6,127 nt of DNA from JAYGED01 sp046582565 (GTDB taxonomy: Bacteria > Pseudomonadota > Alphaproteobacteria > JAAXGF01), in contig JAYGED010000079.1 of assembly GCA_046582565.1 (NCBI GenBank), positions 1 through 6,127 on the forward strand, in the 5' to 3' direction. Position 1 is the stretch's first letter; each line of letters opens with the position of its first letter. Below the pieces are notes generated by a model. The model did no database searches and had not been told where the DNA came from. It saw only the letters and a program-made list of their open reading frames with translations. Of this stretch, positions 1-5,915 are shown one piece after another. The translations under genes and the position numbers were made by a program.

Positions 1-390
1 GAGAAGCACTATGCGGCAGCGCCAGACATGCTGCTGCGGCGAAGACCGGTGAAAAATAACCGCCTCAAGTCGAGAGCGATCTTCGGCGGAGACGGTGAAG
101 GATATTCCTGTGCGCATCACATTGAATCGCACACAACAGAGAAAATAGGAATCCCAAATCGGACTCCTTTGTTCCGCTCAATCCACTAGCTCAAGTTAAT
201 TTGACAGACCCCGCTTGGCATAATAGCGCCCTAATACGGGTAATCTCGCGTCTCTACGCCACAGATAACAGCCCGATAGGGGCGTAACCTACGGAAATCA
301 CGGCGTAATTACCGACCCATACTGTGGTGCGTATTTTTGCTAAAAGTGAGTGGTGGTGGACGCAGTCAGGAGCGAACCTGTCTCTGGTGG
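1..390. other. Unassigned region at left edge, no convincing gene
   Basis: No recognisable gene lies here. Frame 1 on the plus strand is open from the window edge to a TAG at 187-189 (62 codons). It could be the tail of a gene entering from the left, but its translation (beginning EKHYAAAPDMLLRRR) resembles nothing I know, and it is short enough to be chance. From about 190 to 350 the sequence is less GC-rich, with stops in all frames. It includes a TTGACA at 201-206 and several short GTAAT/ATTAC and ACGCC/GGCGT inverted motifs, for example the 8-bp palindrome GTAATTAC at 304-311. A direct repeat TGGTGGA occurs at 354-360 and 385-391. The stretch adjoins the CAGGGAA repeat array and may belong to the same mobile-element remnant; that is inference. 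Confidence 0.4.
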
Positions 391-562
391 ATTTCCCTGA
401 TAACCCCCGATTTACAGGGAAATTTTGCAAAATAACAGGGAATGCGTACTGGCATGCTTAGATTTACCGCATGTTGTCAGTCGGTTACAGTCAAATTCCC
501 TAAACCTCGGATCAGGGAATTCAAAAGGCAGAACAGGGAATTTATTCGACAGATCAGGGAAT
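391..562. repeat. Array of CAGGGAA motifs with 21-bp phasing, probable mobile-element end
   Basis: Direct copies of CAGGGAA begin on the plus strand at 415, 436, 513, 534 and 555. The spacing is exactly 21 bp within the pair (415, 436) and within the triplet (513, 534, 555). Two further copies are inverted: TTTCCCTG at 392-399 and the one-mismatch ATTCCCTA at 495-502. Most copies are preceded by AA or AT and followed by T or A, giving a consensus near WWCAGGGAAT. The sequence between copies is not conserved, so these are short binding-site-like boxes and not a duplicated unit or a CRISPR. Exact two-helical-turn spacing suggests that a protein binds on one DNA face. Multiple short repeats of this kind are typical of transposase-binding ends of some insertion sequences and of plasmid iterons. 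I have an impression of similar arrays beside transposase genes in alphaproteobacteria but cannot verify it. No transposase gene is visible in the window. Confidence 0.75.
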
Positions 563-594
563 GCCGCCATCGCCTGCTGTTGCCGGATTCCTAA

Positions 595-1791
595 TCAGAA
601 CCGGCAGCGGTTCTCAGGCATGTCGTAGCCCAGGGTGTCCATATATTGGGTGGCGTGCAGGAAGCCTGCGAGGGGAGCGCGCTCGATTACGGCGTTGTAT
701 GTGTGGATCAGCAGCGGCTGGCGAAGCTGATTATCCCAGGGCCGGAAACTCATGGCCGCGCCCTTGTAGCCGTCGATGATCAACATGGGGCCTTTCAGAT
801 AGGCCGCCACCGTCGAGAAATCGGCAACGCCGGTACGCACCACGGCCTCGACGATGGCTTTCACCGCCACCCAGGCCGCCCAGTCCCGGTCCTCCATGCG
901 ACGCCCGATCCGGCGCTCGAAGCGCTGGTTTAGTTGCGGCGCGCCGTGACGCTCCCAGGCCCAGTGCCAGGCACCGGCGACCAGCCCCTCGCTGCCGATC
1001 ACCGGCCTCGGCGCCGTCGTCTGGTAGGGCACGTAGCGTCCGACCTGGCCGAGACTATCGGCGACGAACACGACGTCATAATCGACCCCCGTGGTCAGCA
1101 GGGCGATATTGTTCTTTTCCCGATCCCTGGGGTCGCTACCGATGACGAAATCGCGCACCCCGGACACGGTCAATCCGTATTTTTGCGCGGCCGCCTGAAA
1201 GGCCTGAGAGAGGGCCGCGTCTTCGGGAAACTCGCCCTGCAAAATGAGGATATCGTCCCAGCGGCGCGCCACCAGGAATTGCGCCATGGCGTCGGCCAGC
1301 ATGGCGCGGCTGGGAATCACATGCAGGGTGTTGGCGGCGCAGGCTTCGGCCCTGAGTGTGTCATCCGGCGCCGACAAATTGAACAGCAGAATATCGCGAT
1401 CCCCGGCATAGTCGCTGAGGATAGGCAGCACCTCCGCTGCCGCATCGGCGAGAAAGTAATTGATGCCCATATCGTCGTGCAGACGTCCCATCTCTTGCGC
1501 CAACCCAGCAGCCGTGTCGGCATGAGCACGCTCCAGCGAGAATTTTAGGCCCAGCGCCCGGCCAATGATTTTGCTCTCCCGGATGGACAGCTCGGCGCCA
1601 TCGAGAGGCCGTTGCCTGGGGCGCACGTCGATGCCGGCATAGGCGCGCGGCGCTTCATACCGCACATCGCCCTCTATTTCGAGATATCCGATAGCAAAGG
1701 ATGTCTTCTCGACTGCCGCCACTGGACCCGCCATGGCCATGACGGCGATCAAGACCATAAGCAGCCTATTGATCATCGATGAGAATTCCAT
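595..1791 (-). CDS. Periplasmic ABC-type substrate-binding protein of PQQ-dependent alcohol dehydrogenase systems
   Basis: This 398-residue exported protein resembles the family annotated as 'ABC transporter substrate-binding protein, PQQ-dependent alcohol dehydrogenase system' (TIGR03863 as I recall it), with a branched-chain amino acid receptor-like fold. A signal peptide spans roughly residues 7-26 (RLLMVLIAVMAMAGPVAA). Mature features include GYLEIEG near 35-41, the alternating sheet/helix pattern of a two-lobed binding protein (DILLFNLSAP 133-142; DVVFVADSLG 239-248), and a C-terminal DTLGYDMPENRC segment at 385-396 that I associate with the family. Only two cysteines occur (151, 396). 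The ligand is unknown. The ATG at 1791 has an upstream AAGG at good spacing; ATG at 1776 (Met6) is an alternative giving a more compact signal peptide. It overlaps the beta-propeller gene by 26 or 11 bases. No ATPase or permease gene follows; a repeat array does. Confidence 0.85.
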   Translation of the reverse strand: MEFSSMINRLLMVLIAVMAMAGPVAAVEKTSFAIGYLEIEGDVRYEAPRAYAGIDVRPRQRPLDGAELSIRESKIIGRALGLKFSLERAHADTAAGLAQEMGRLHDDMGINYFLADAAAEVLPILSDYAGDRDILLFNLSAPDDTLRAEACAANTLHVIPSRAMLADAMAQFLVARRWDDILILQGEFPEDAALSQAFQAAAQKYGLTVSGVRDFVIGSDPRDREKNNIALLTTGVDYDVVFVADSLGQVGRYVPYQTTAPRPVIGSEGLVAGAWHWAWERHGAPQLNQRFERRIGRRMEDRDWAAWVAVKAIVEAVVRTGVADFSTVAAYLKGPMLIIDGYKGAAMSFRPWDNQLRQPLLIHTYNAVIERAPLAGFLHATQYMDTLGYDMPENRCRF

Positions 1792-2758
1792 AGGGCACCT
1801 TGCCGACCGGCACCGATTTTATCGCCTTGAGAGACTCGGTATCGATGATGGTGATGTCGTCGGATAATCCGTTGGCGACCCAAAGAAATTTCTCGTCCGC
1901 CGTCAGGGCGAGGCCCCAGGGGCGCTTGCCGACGAGGATATAGTCGAGAATTTCCCGGCTCATGACATCGACCACGGCCACATGGTTGGCGCGGCCCAAG
2001 GCGACATAGGCTGTGGCGCCATCCTTGGTGATCAGCAGATCGACGGGGGTTACCTGTTCCTTGCGAAATCCGGTCGGCAGGAAGGTGATATCACCGATGA
2101 TCTTGTTGGTTGCGGTATCGATGATATCGACGATGCCGGCGAGTTCGGCGGACACCCAAAGCTCGGTCTCGTCCAGGTTCAGGGCGAATCGGCGCGGCCG
2201 CGTATCGACCAGAATATCTGCCACCACTTCGGCGCTCTCGGTGTCGATGACATGGACTATGTTGGCCGCTTCGGATGCCACATATACGGTTTTGCCGTCG
2301 GCGGTGATGAGCACACCTTCCGGCTCCTCGCCGGTTTCCACCTCGCCGATCACCCGGCGGCTCTCGATATCGACGATGGAGGCAGCGGCGTCCTCTTCAT
2401 TGGAGACGTAAAGCAGCTTGCCGTCCGGGCTTAAATCGAAGGTTTCCGGCTCTTCGATATTGAGAATGCGCCCGACCAATCCGCCGGTCGCGGTCTCATA
2501 TATTGCGATCTGGTTGTCGTCGGCGCAGCCGACATAGAATTCCGTGCGGTCATGGCTGAAGTGAACGCCGCGTGGACGGCGGCAGGTGTCAAAACTGCGG
2601 AGAACCTCGAAGGTCGTACTGTCGAGAACGGTGATGTCGCTGCTCTTTTCGTTGGTCACATAGACCAGCCCGGACGCCGCCAGAGCGGGCGTGGCTACCA
2701 GGGCCAGAATGAAACCGATTGCCGGCCCGATCTTGTTAACTGGGCCAATCTTGATCAC
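1766..2758 (-). CDS. Secreted seven-bladed YVTN beta-propeller protein, PQQ-dependent catabolism-associated
   Basis: This 330-residue exported protein has a signal peptide at about residues 11-27 (PAIGFILALVATPALA, predicted cut after ALA27). The mature part is a YVTN-type propeller. Blade motifs fall at 33 (YVTN), 75 (YVGC), 117 (YVSN), 159 (YVAS), 201 (WVSA), 251 (YVAL) and 293 (WVAN). The step is exactly 42 residues except between the fifth and sixth, where 8 extra residues (around TFLPTGFRKEQ) are inserted. Each blade also carries an 'I-D-T/V-x' strand and a 'P-x-G' turn. Cys59 and Cys78 could form a periplasmic disulfide. It matches the family named PQQ-dependent catabolism-associated beta-propeller (TIGR03866 as I recall it), whose molecular role is unestablished. 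The GTG start overlaps the pqqE TGA by 4 bases (GTGA), implying translational coupling. No canonical PQQ-binding enzyme motifs are seen, so it is not itself a quinoprotein dehydrogenase. Confidence 0.9.
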   Translation of the reverse strand: MIKIGPVNKIGPAIGFILALVATPALAASGLVYVTNEKSSDITVLDSTTFEVLRSFDTCRRPRGVHFSHDRTEFYVGCADDNQIAIYETATGGLVGRILNIEEPETFDLSPDGKLLYVSNEEDAAASIVDIESRRVIGEVETGEEPEGVLITADGKTVYVASEAANIVHVIDTESAEVVADILVDTRPRRFALNLDETELWVSAELAGIVDIIDTATNKIIGDITFLPTGFRKEQVTPVDLLITKDGATAYVALGRANHVAVVDVMSREILDYILVGKRPWGLALTADEKFLWVANGLSDDITIIDTESLKAIKSVPVGKVPYGILIDDQ

Positions 2759-3855
2759 TGAGCGGGCCCGCCGATCCGGCGATAGACATAGGCCTCACTC
2801 TCGCCGGTAGCTTCGGAAGCCGCGATGGCCAGCATCTTGTCATGGTCGGGTGACAATTCGCAGGCCGGATCCGCCACATCGGCGTGTCCGGCGACGGCCA
2901 TGGCCTGACAGCGGCAGCCGCCCCAATCGACCTCGCGCCGGTCGCAGGAGATACAGGGCTCGGGCATCCAGCCGGTGCCTCGGAATTTGGTGAAGGCCGG
3001 GCCATCCCGCCAGATATCGACCAGAGGACGGTCGCCGACCCGCTCGAATTCCAGTCCGGGTATACTCTCGGCGGCATGGCAAGGCAGCACCCGACCTTCC
3101 GGGTTGATGTTGAGGAAGCTTTGGCCCCAGCCGCCCATGCAGGATTTTGGGCGGCGCGCATAGTAATCGGGCACCACGTAATCGATGACCAGGACACCCT
3201 TAAGCCGCTCACGGGCCGCTTCCACCGTTGCGGTTGCTTTATCGAGCTGTTCGCGGGTCGGCAGCAAGGCGGCACGGTTGAGCAGCCCCCAGCCGTAGTA
3301 TTGAACATTGGCCACTTCCAGGCGCTGGGCGCCGAAGCTGGTGGCAAGCTCGATCATGGCGTCGAGCTGATGCAGGTTTTCCCGGCACATGACGGCGTTG
3401 ACGGTGAGAGGCAGGCCGATCTCGCCGACCCAGCGCGCGATCTCCAGCTTCTTCTCATGGCCGCCGGGGTAGCCGCCGATATGGTCGGCAATCAGCGGCT
3501 CGGCGCCCTGAAAGCTCAACTGCACATGTTGCAATCCCTTGGCCGCCAGGCTCTCGAGCCGATCCCGGTCGAGCAGGACGCCGGATGTAATCAGGTTGCT
3601 ATAAAGCCCGACCTTTTCCGCATGCTCAACCATGATGTCGAGATCGGGACGCGCCGCCGGTTCGCCGCCGGAAAAATGCACTTGCAACACCCCGAGTGCG
3701 GCGGCCTCATCGAGCAGGCCGAGCCACGCCTGGGTATCCATCTCCGAGCTGCGCCGGCTCAACTCCAGCGGATTTGAGCAATAGCCGCAGCGCAGCGGAC
3801 AGCGATGGGTGAGTTCGGCCAGAATGGCGAGCGGCGGCGGATGATGTTTTTTCAT
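2755..3855 (-). CDS. pqqE: PQQ biosynthesis radical SAM/SPASM enzyme PqqE
   Basis: PqqE uses S-adenosylmethionine chemistry to form the carbon-carbon bond between Glu and Tyr of PqqA while that peptide is held by PqqD; it is the first committed step of PQQ synthesis, in the cytoplasm. The 366-residue product is of normal length. The radical SAM CxxxCxxC is Cys19, Cys23 and Cys26, followed by the GGEP SAM-binding motif at 63-66. The SPASM domain has Cys239, 259, 301, 304, 314, 316 and 332, plus Asp310. With an offset of 9 these align with the auxiliary-cluster ligands I recall for Methylobacterium PqqE, including the unusual aspartate ligand (Asp319 there), so both auxiliary Fe-S clusters should assemble. 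Its ATG overlaps the pqqD TGA (ATGA), so translation is probably coupled. The ligand alignment is from memory. Confidence 0.97.
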   Translation of the reverse strand: MKKHHPPPLAILAELTHRCPLRCGYCSNPLELSRRSSEMDTQAWLGLLDEAAALGVLQVHFSGGEPAARPDLDIMVEHAEKVGLYSNLITSGVLLDRDRLESLAAKGLQHVQLSFQGAEPLIADHIGGYPGGHEKKLEIARWVGEIGLPLTVNAVMCRENLHQLDAMIELATSFGAQRLEVANVQYYGWGLLNRAALLPTREQLDKATATVEAARERLKGVLVIDYVVPDYYARRPKSCMGGWGQSFLNINPEGRVLPCHAAESIPGLEFERVGDRPLVDIWRDGPAFTKFRGTGWMPEPCISCDRREVDWGGCRCQAMAVAGHADVADPACELSPDHDKMLAIAASEATGESEAYVYRRIGGPAQ

Positions 3856-4139
3856 GCCGCAAGCACGCCCTTGTCAGCGAAGCCCTGGAGCATCTCAATG
3901 ACATCGCCGAGGATTTGCTCGCGCGGCGCCTGGAATTTTTCAGCCAAATCATCGACGATCCCGCTCACCGTTGCCTCCCCATCCACGCCCTGCATGATGG
4001 CAAGGCCGATGTCGTCGAGCACGAACATGCGCTCGGGCGCCAGGATCACCCATTGGGTGCGCACTTCGTCATGCTTGAGACGCACACCCCGGGGGAAGGC
4101 CGGCACCGAGGTTTCGCCGATCATCACAGGTTCACTCAT
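3852..4139 (-). CDS. pqqD: PqqA peptide chaperone PqqD
   Basis: PqqD is a small RiPP-recognition protein that binds the PqqA precursor and delivers it to PqqE. From the ATG at 4139 it has 95 residues, normal for the family. The hallmark segment FPRGVRLKHDEVRTQWVILAPER is at residues 15-37, followed by LDDIGLAIM and a helical C-terminal half (IVDDLAEKF ... VIEMLQGFADKGVL), as in the winged-helix fold. An in-frame ATG at 4157 would add six residues, but it lacks a Shine-Dalgarno sequence. The 4139 start has GGGAG six bases upstream, so I chose it. The gene overlaps pqqC by 8 bases and pqqE by 4. It is a separate gene here, unlike the pqqCD fusion known in Methylobacterium. Confidence 0.96.
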   Translation of the reverse strand: MSEPVMIGETSVPAFPRGVRLKHDEVRTQWVILAPERMFVLDDIGLAIMQGVDGEATVSGIVDDLAEKFQAPREQILGDVIEMLQGFADKGVLAA

Positions 4140-4872
4140 CACTCGCTCCCGGATCATAAGCGCCGGGCGGGATGAAGCCGGGCGTCACATAGGCATAATA
4201 TAGCGCGTCCAACTGCGCCCATAACACGTTGCATTTGAAATAGAGCGCAGAGATTACCGCCTGTTGGCGGTCGATGGTGGTGGCGGCATCGAGCACCCAG
4301 GCAAGGCCGAATTCCACATCGCGCGGCGCCTGGTCGAGGCGCTTGCGGAAATAGGCCAGGGTGGTGTCGTTGGCAAAATCATAATGCTCGAGCAACCCGG
4401 CGATGCGCTCGCGATGTATGGTCGGCGCAAACAGCTCGGTGAGCGAGGAGGCAATGCCGTCGAGCAGGGGCTGATCGCGCACGAAATGCACATAGGCTTC
4501 GGTGGCGAATTTGCTGATCGGCAATGCGCCTTCCATGGAAGCGACATAGTCACGATCCAGCCCGACGCCTTCGGCCAGTTTGAGCCAGCGTTCGATGCCG
4601 CCTTCGCGGCCCTCACCCCCATCATGATCCTCGATGCGCCGCCGCCATTCTCGCCTTAAGTCCGGGTCCTCTGCTTTGGACAGCAGGGCCGCGTCCTTGC
4701 GGGGAATGGCGCTTTGGTAGCAATAGCGGTTAAGCACCCAGGCGCGAACCTGGCCCAGGGTCGCCCCGCCGCCGTGCAGCAGCTTATGGAACGGGTGCTT
4801 GTCGTGATAGCGCTCCTCGCCGATGGCGCGCAGTCGGGCTTCTAGGTCTGTTCTGCTCAACAGCCTGCTCAA
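4132..4872 (-). CDS. pqqC: Pyrroloquinoline-quinone synthase PqqC
   Basis: PqqC is the cofactorless oxidase that closes the last ring and oxidises AHQQ to PQQ with O2. The product is 246 residues, normal for the family. Compared with Klebsiella PqqC as I remember it, every active-site residue is present with a shift of one: Tyr22, His23, Arg49, Gln53, Lys59, Arg79, His83, Tyr127, His153, Arg156, Tyr174, Arg178 and Lys213. Recognisable blocks are HPFHKLLHGG, IPRKDAALL, EDHDGGEG and SSLTELFAP. The chosen start is a TTG at 4872 that overlaps the pqqB stop (TTGA) and has GGAG eight bases upstream, inside the end of pqqB. A second TTG four codons in is possible. No ATG is available near the conserved N terminus. 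The enzyme should be fully functional. Confidence 0.96.
   Translation of the reverse strand: MSRLLSRTDLEARLRAIGEERYHDKHPFHKLLHGGGATLGQVRAWVLNRYCYQSAIPRKDAALLSKAEDPDLRREWRRRIEDHDGGEGREGGIERWLKLAEGVGLDRDYVASMEGALPISKFATEAYVHFVRDQPLLDGIASSLTELFAPTIHRERIAGLLEHYDFANDTTLAYFRKRLDQAPRDVEFGLAWVLDAATTIDRQQAVISALYFKCNVLWAQLDALYYAYVTPGFIPPGAYDPGASDE
4146..4150 (-). promoter_or_regulatory. Ribosome binding site deciding the pqqD start
   Basis: GGGAG on the minus strand lies six bases before the ATG at 4139, within the final codons of pqqC. The alternative in-frame ATG at 4157 has no purine-rich sequence upstream, so this site selects the shorter PqqD. Confidence 0.6.
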
Positions 4873-5777
4873 AGCTCGATCTCCATGCCGTCCCAGGCGA
4901 TTTCCCAGCCCGCGGCTTCGACCACGGCGCGCTCTTGAGAATCCTCCAGCAGGATCGGGTTTGTATTGTTGATATGGATCAAAACCCGCCGCTCCACAGC
5001 GAGGTTTTCGAAAACCGCCAGGACACCCTCAGGCCCCGATATGCTCATATGCCCCATGCGCTGGCCGGTCTTGATGCCTTCGCTACGGGCGATCATTTCC
5101 TCATTTTCAAACAGGGTTCCGTCGAACAGGACGAGCGGCGCGCCGGTCAGGCGTTTTGCAAGACCATCGGGCATGGCGGCACAGCCGGGAATGTAGAAAA
5201 AGCTTTGCCCGGTTGCGGTTTCACGCACCACAAGACCGATGGTGTCGCCGTCCTGGGTGCCGAAGTTGTTACCGGCATCGCCGTCTTCGAGGTAGAGAGC
5301 GACTTTGCCGGGAACCGCGAAGGCTTCAATTTCAAGGCCCGGAGTTGGCGAAAACGGTGTTTCCAGGTCAATCTCGCTACGGGTCACGTATTCGGGGTTG
5401 AGTACGTTGAAGATGCTGTTTTCCTTGAGCACCGCCAGCACCCGGTCGCTGGCATGGATGGTGAACGGCGTCGATTCACGGAGTGTCAGAAGTCCGGCGA
5501 CATGATCGACGTCCCCATTGGTCAGCACGACAGCGCTTATCGGGCTATGGCGTTTCCCGTGGCGCGGATGCAGCGATGGATTTTCGTTGATCTGGTGGCG
5601 AATGTCCGGCGACGCGTTGAGAACCACCCAATGCTCACCGTCGGCGGTGACCGCGATGGAGGATTGGGTCAGGGAGCGTGCATCGCCGTTGCGAGCGCGG
5701 TTACAGGCCTCGCTGTTGGAATTCCATTGGGGAAAACCGCCACCCGCGGCGGCACCCAGGACAAGAATACGAAGCAC
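4869..5777 (-). CDS. pqqB: PQQ biosynthesis hydroxylase PqqB (metallo-beta-lactamase fold)
   Basis: PqqB is a metallo-beta-lactamase-fold iron enzyme reported to hydroxylate the tyrosine ring of the excised Glu-Tyr dipeptide. From GTG at 5777 the product is 302 residues and begins MLRILVLGAAAGGGFPQWN, exactly where family members begin. Visible blocks are NASPDIRHQI (54-63), LTNGDVDHVAGLLTLRE (85-101, the modified metal motif with Asp89, Asp91 and His92), VPGKV (155-159), LFDGT (217-221), MGHMSISG (241-248) and HINNTNP (268-274). The CxCxxC motif after QWN in many homologues is SNSEAC here, keeping only the last Cys. The frame is open upstream to the pqqA stop codon, so a longer form from TTG 5900 or GTG 5846 cannot be excluded. 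The GTG lacks a clear Shine-Dalgarno. The gene overlaps pqqC by 4 bases. Confidence 0.95.
   Translation of the reverse strand: MLRILVLGAAAGGGFPQWNSNSEACNRARNGDARSLTQSSIAVTADGEHWVVLNASPDIRHQINENPSLHPRHGKRHSPISAVVLTNGDVDHVAGLLTLRESTPFTIHASDRVLAVLKENSIFNVLNPEYVTRSEIDLETPFSPTPGLEIEAFAVPGKVALYLEDGDAGNNFGTQDGDTIGLVVRETATGQSFFYIPGCAAMPDGLAKRLTGAPLVLFDGTLFENEEMIARSEGIKTGQRMGHMSISGPEGVLAVFENLAVERRVLIHINNTNPILLEDSQERAVVEAAGWEIAWDGMEIEL
4881..4884 (-). promoter_or_regulatory. Ribosome binding site deciding the pqqC TTG start
   Basis: GGAG on the minus strand lies eight bases before the TTG at 4872, embedded in the last codons of pqqB (encoding M-E-I-E-L). It supports the TTG as start, and means ribosomes finishing pqqB can restart in place. 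Confidence 0.6.
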
Positions 5778-5885
5778 GGCGTTTACCGGGGCCTGTCGAT
5801 GAATGGAAAAATGCGGCTTGTCGGCAGACAAAAAACCGGCGCGCACACAGAATTGGTAACGCGCAGCCGGGTCATTGTCTTCGAC

Positions 5886-5912
5886 ACCGGAAGGGAGCAA
5901 CGCTCCCTCGGT
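5886..5912 (-). promoter_or_regulatory. Strong hairpin between pqqA and pqqB
   Basis: A 7-bp perfect stem (AGGGAGC with GCTCCCT, 3-base loop) is extended by an outer ACCG/CGGT stem across a 2-base bulge. It starts three bases after the pqqA stop. No T-run follows, so it is not a standard intrinsic terminator. Intercistronic hairpins between pqqA and pqqB are known in other bacteria, where pqqA mRNA is more abundant than the rest of the operon. The same role, attenuation or protection of the pqqA 3' end, is a reasonable inference here. Confidence 0.75.
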
Positions 5913-5915
5913 TTC

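Noticed and set aside
201..226. TTGACA with downstream TAATAG as a plus-strand promoter
   Set aside because: The spacer is only 14 bp, and no gene follows in that direction.
415..562. CRISPR array
   Set aside because: The repeated box is only about 8 bp and the spacing is 21 bp, far too short for repeats and spacers; there are no cas genes.
582..605. GCCGG/CCGGC inverted repeat at the end of the substrate-binding protein gene as a terminator
   Set aside because: The stem is only 5 bp with a 14-base loop and there is no T-run.
425..779. Short plus-strand open frames (67 and 72 residues) across the repeat array
   Set aside because: They start inside the repeats, overlap the end of the substrate-binding gene on the opposite strand and show no protein-like pattern.
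934..1548. 204-residue plus-strand open frame, with an adjoining frame from 646
   Set aside because: Both are antisense to the substrate-binding protein and have low-complexity, compositionally biased translations.
2884..3777. 297-residue plus-strand open frame
   Set aside because: It lies wholly antisense to pqqE, whose conserved cysteines leave no doubt; its translation has no recognisable domain and is a product of GC-rich codon bias.
5783..5875. 30-codon minus-strand frame (MTRLRV...) between pqqA and pqqB, ending just before the pqqB start
   Set aside because: It could be a leader peptide coupling to pqqB, but its ribosome binding site is weak and the sequence has no family resemblance; not enough support to annotate.
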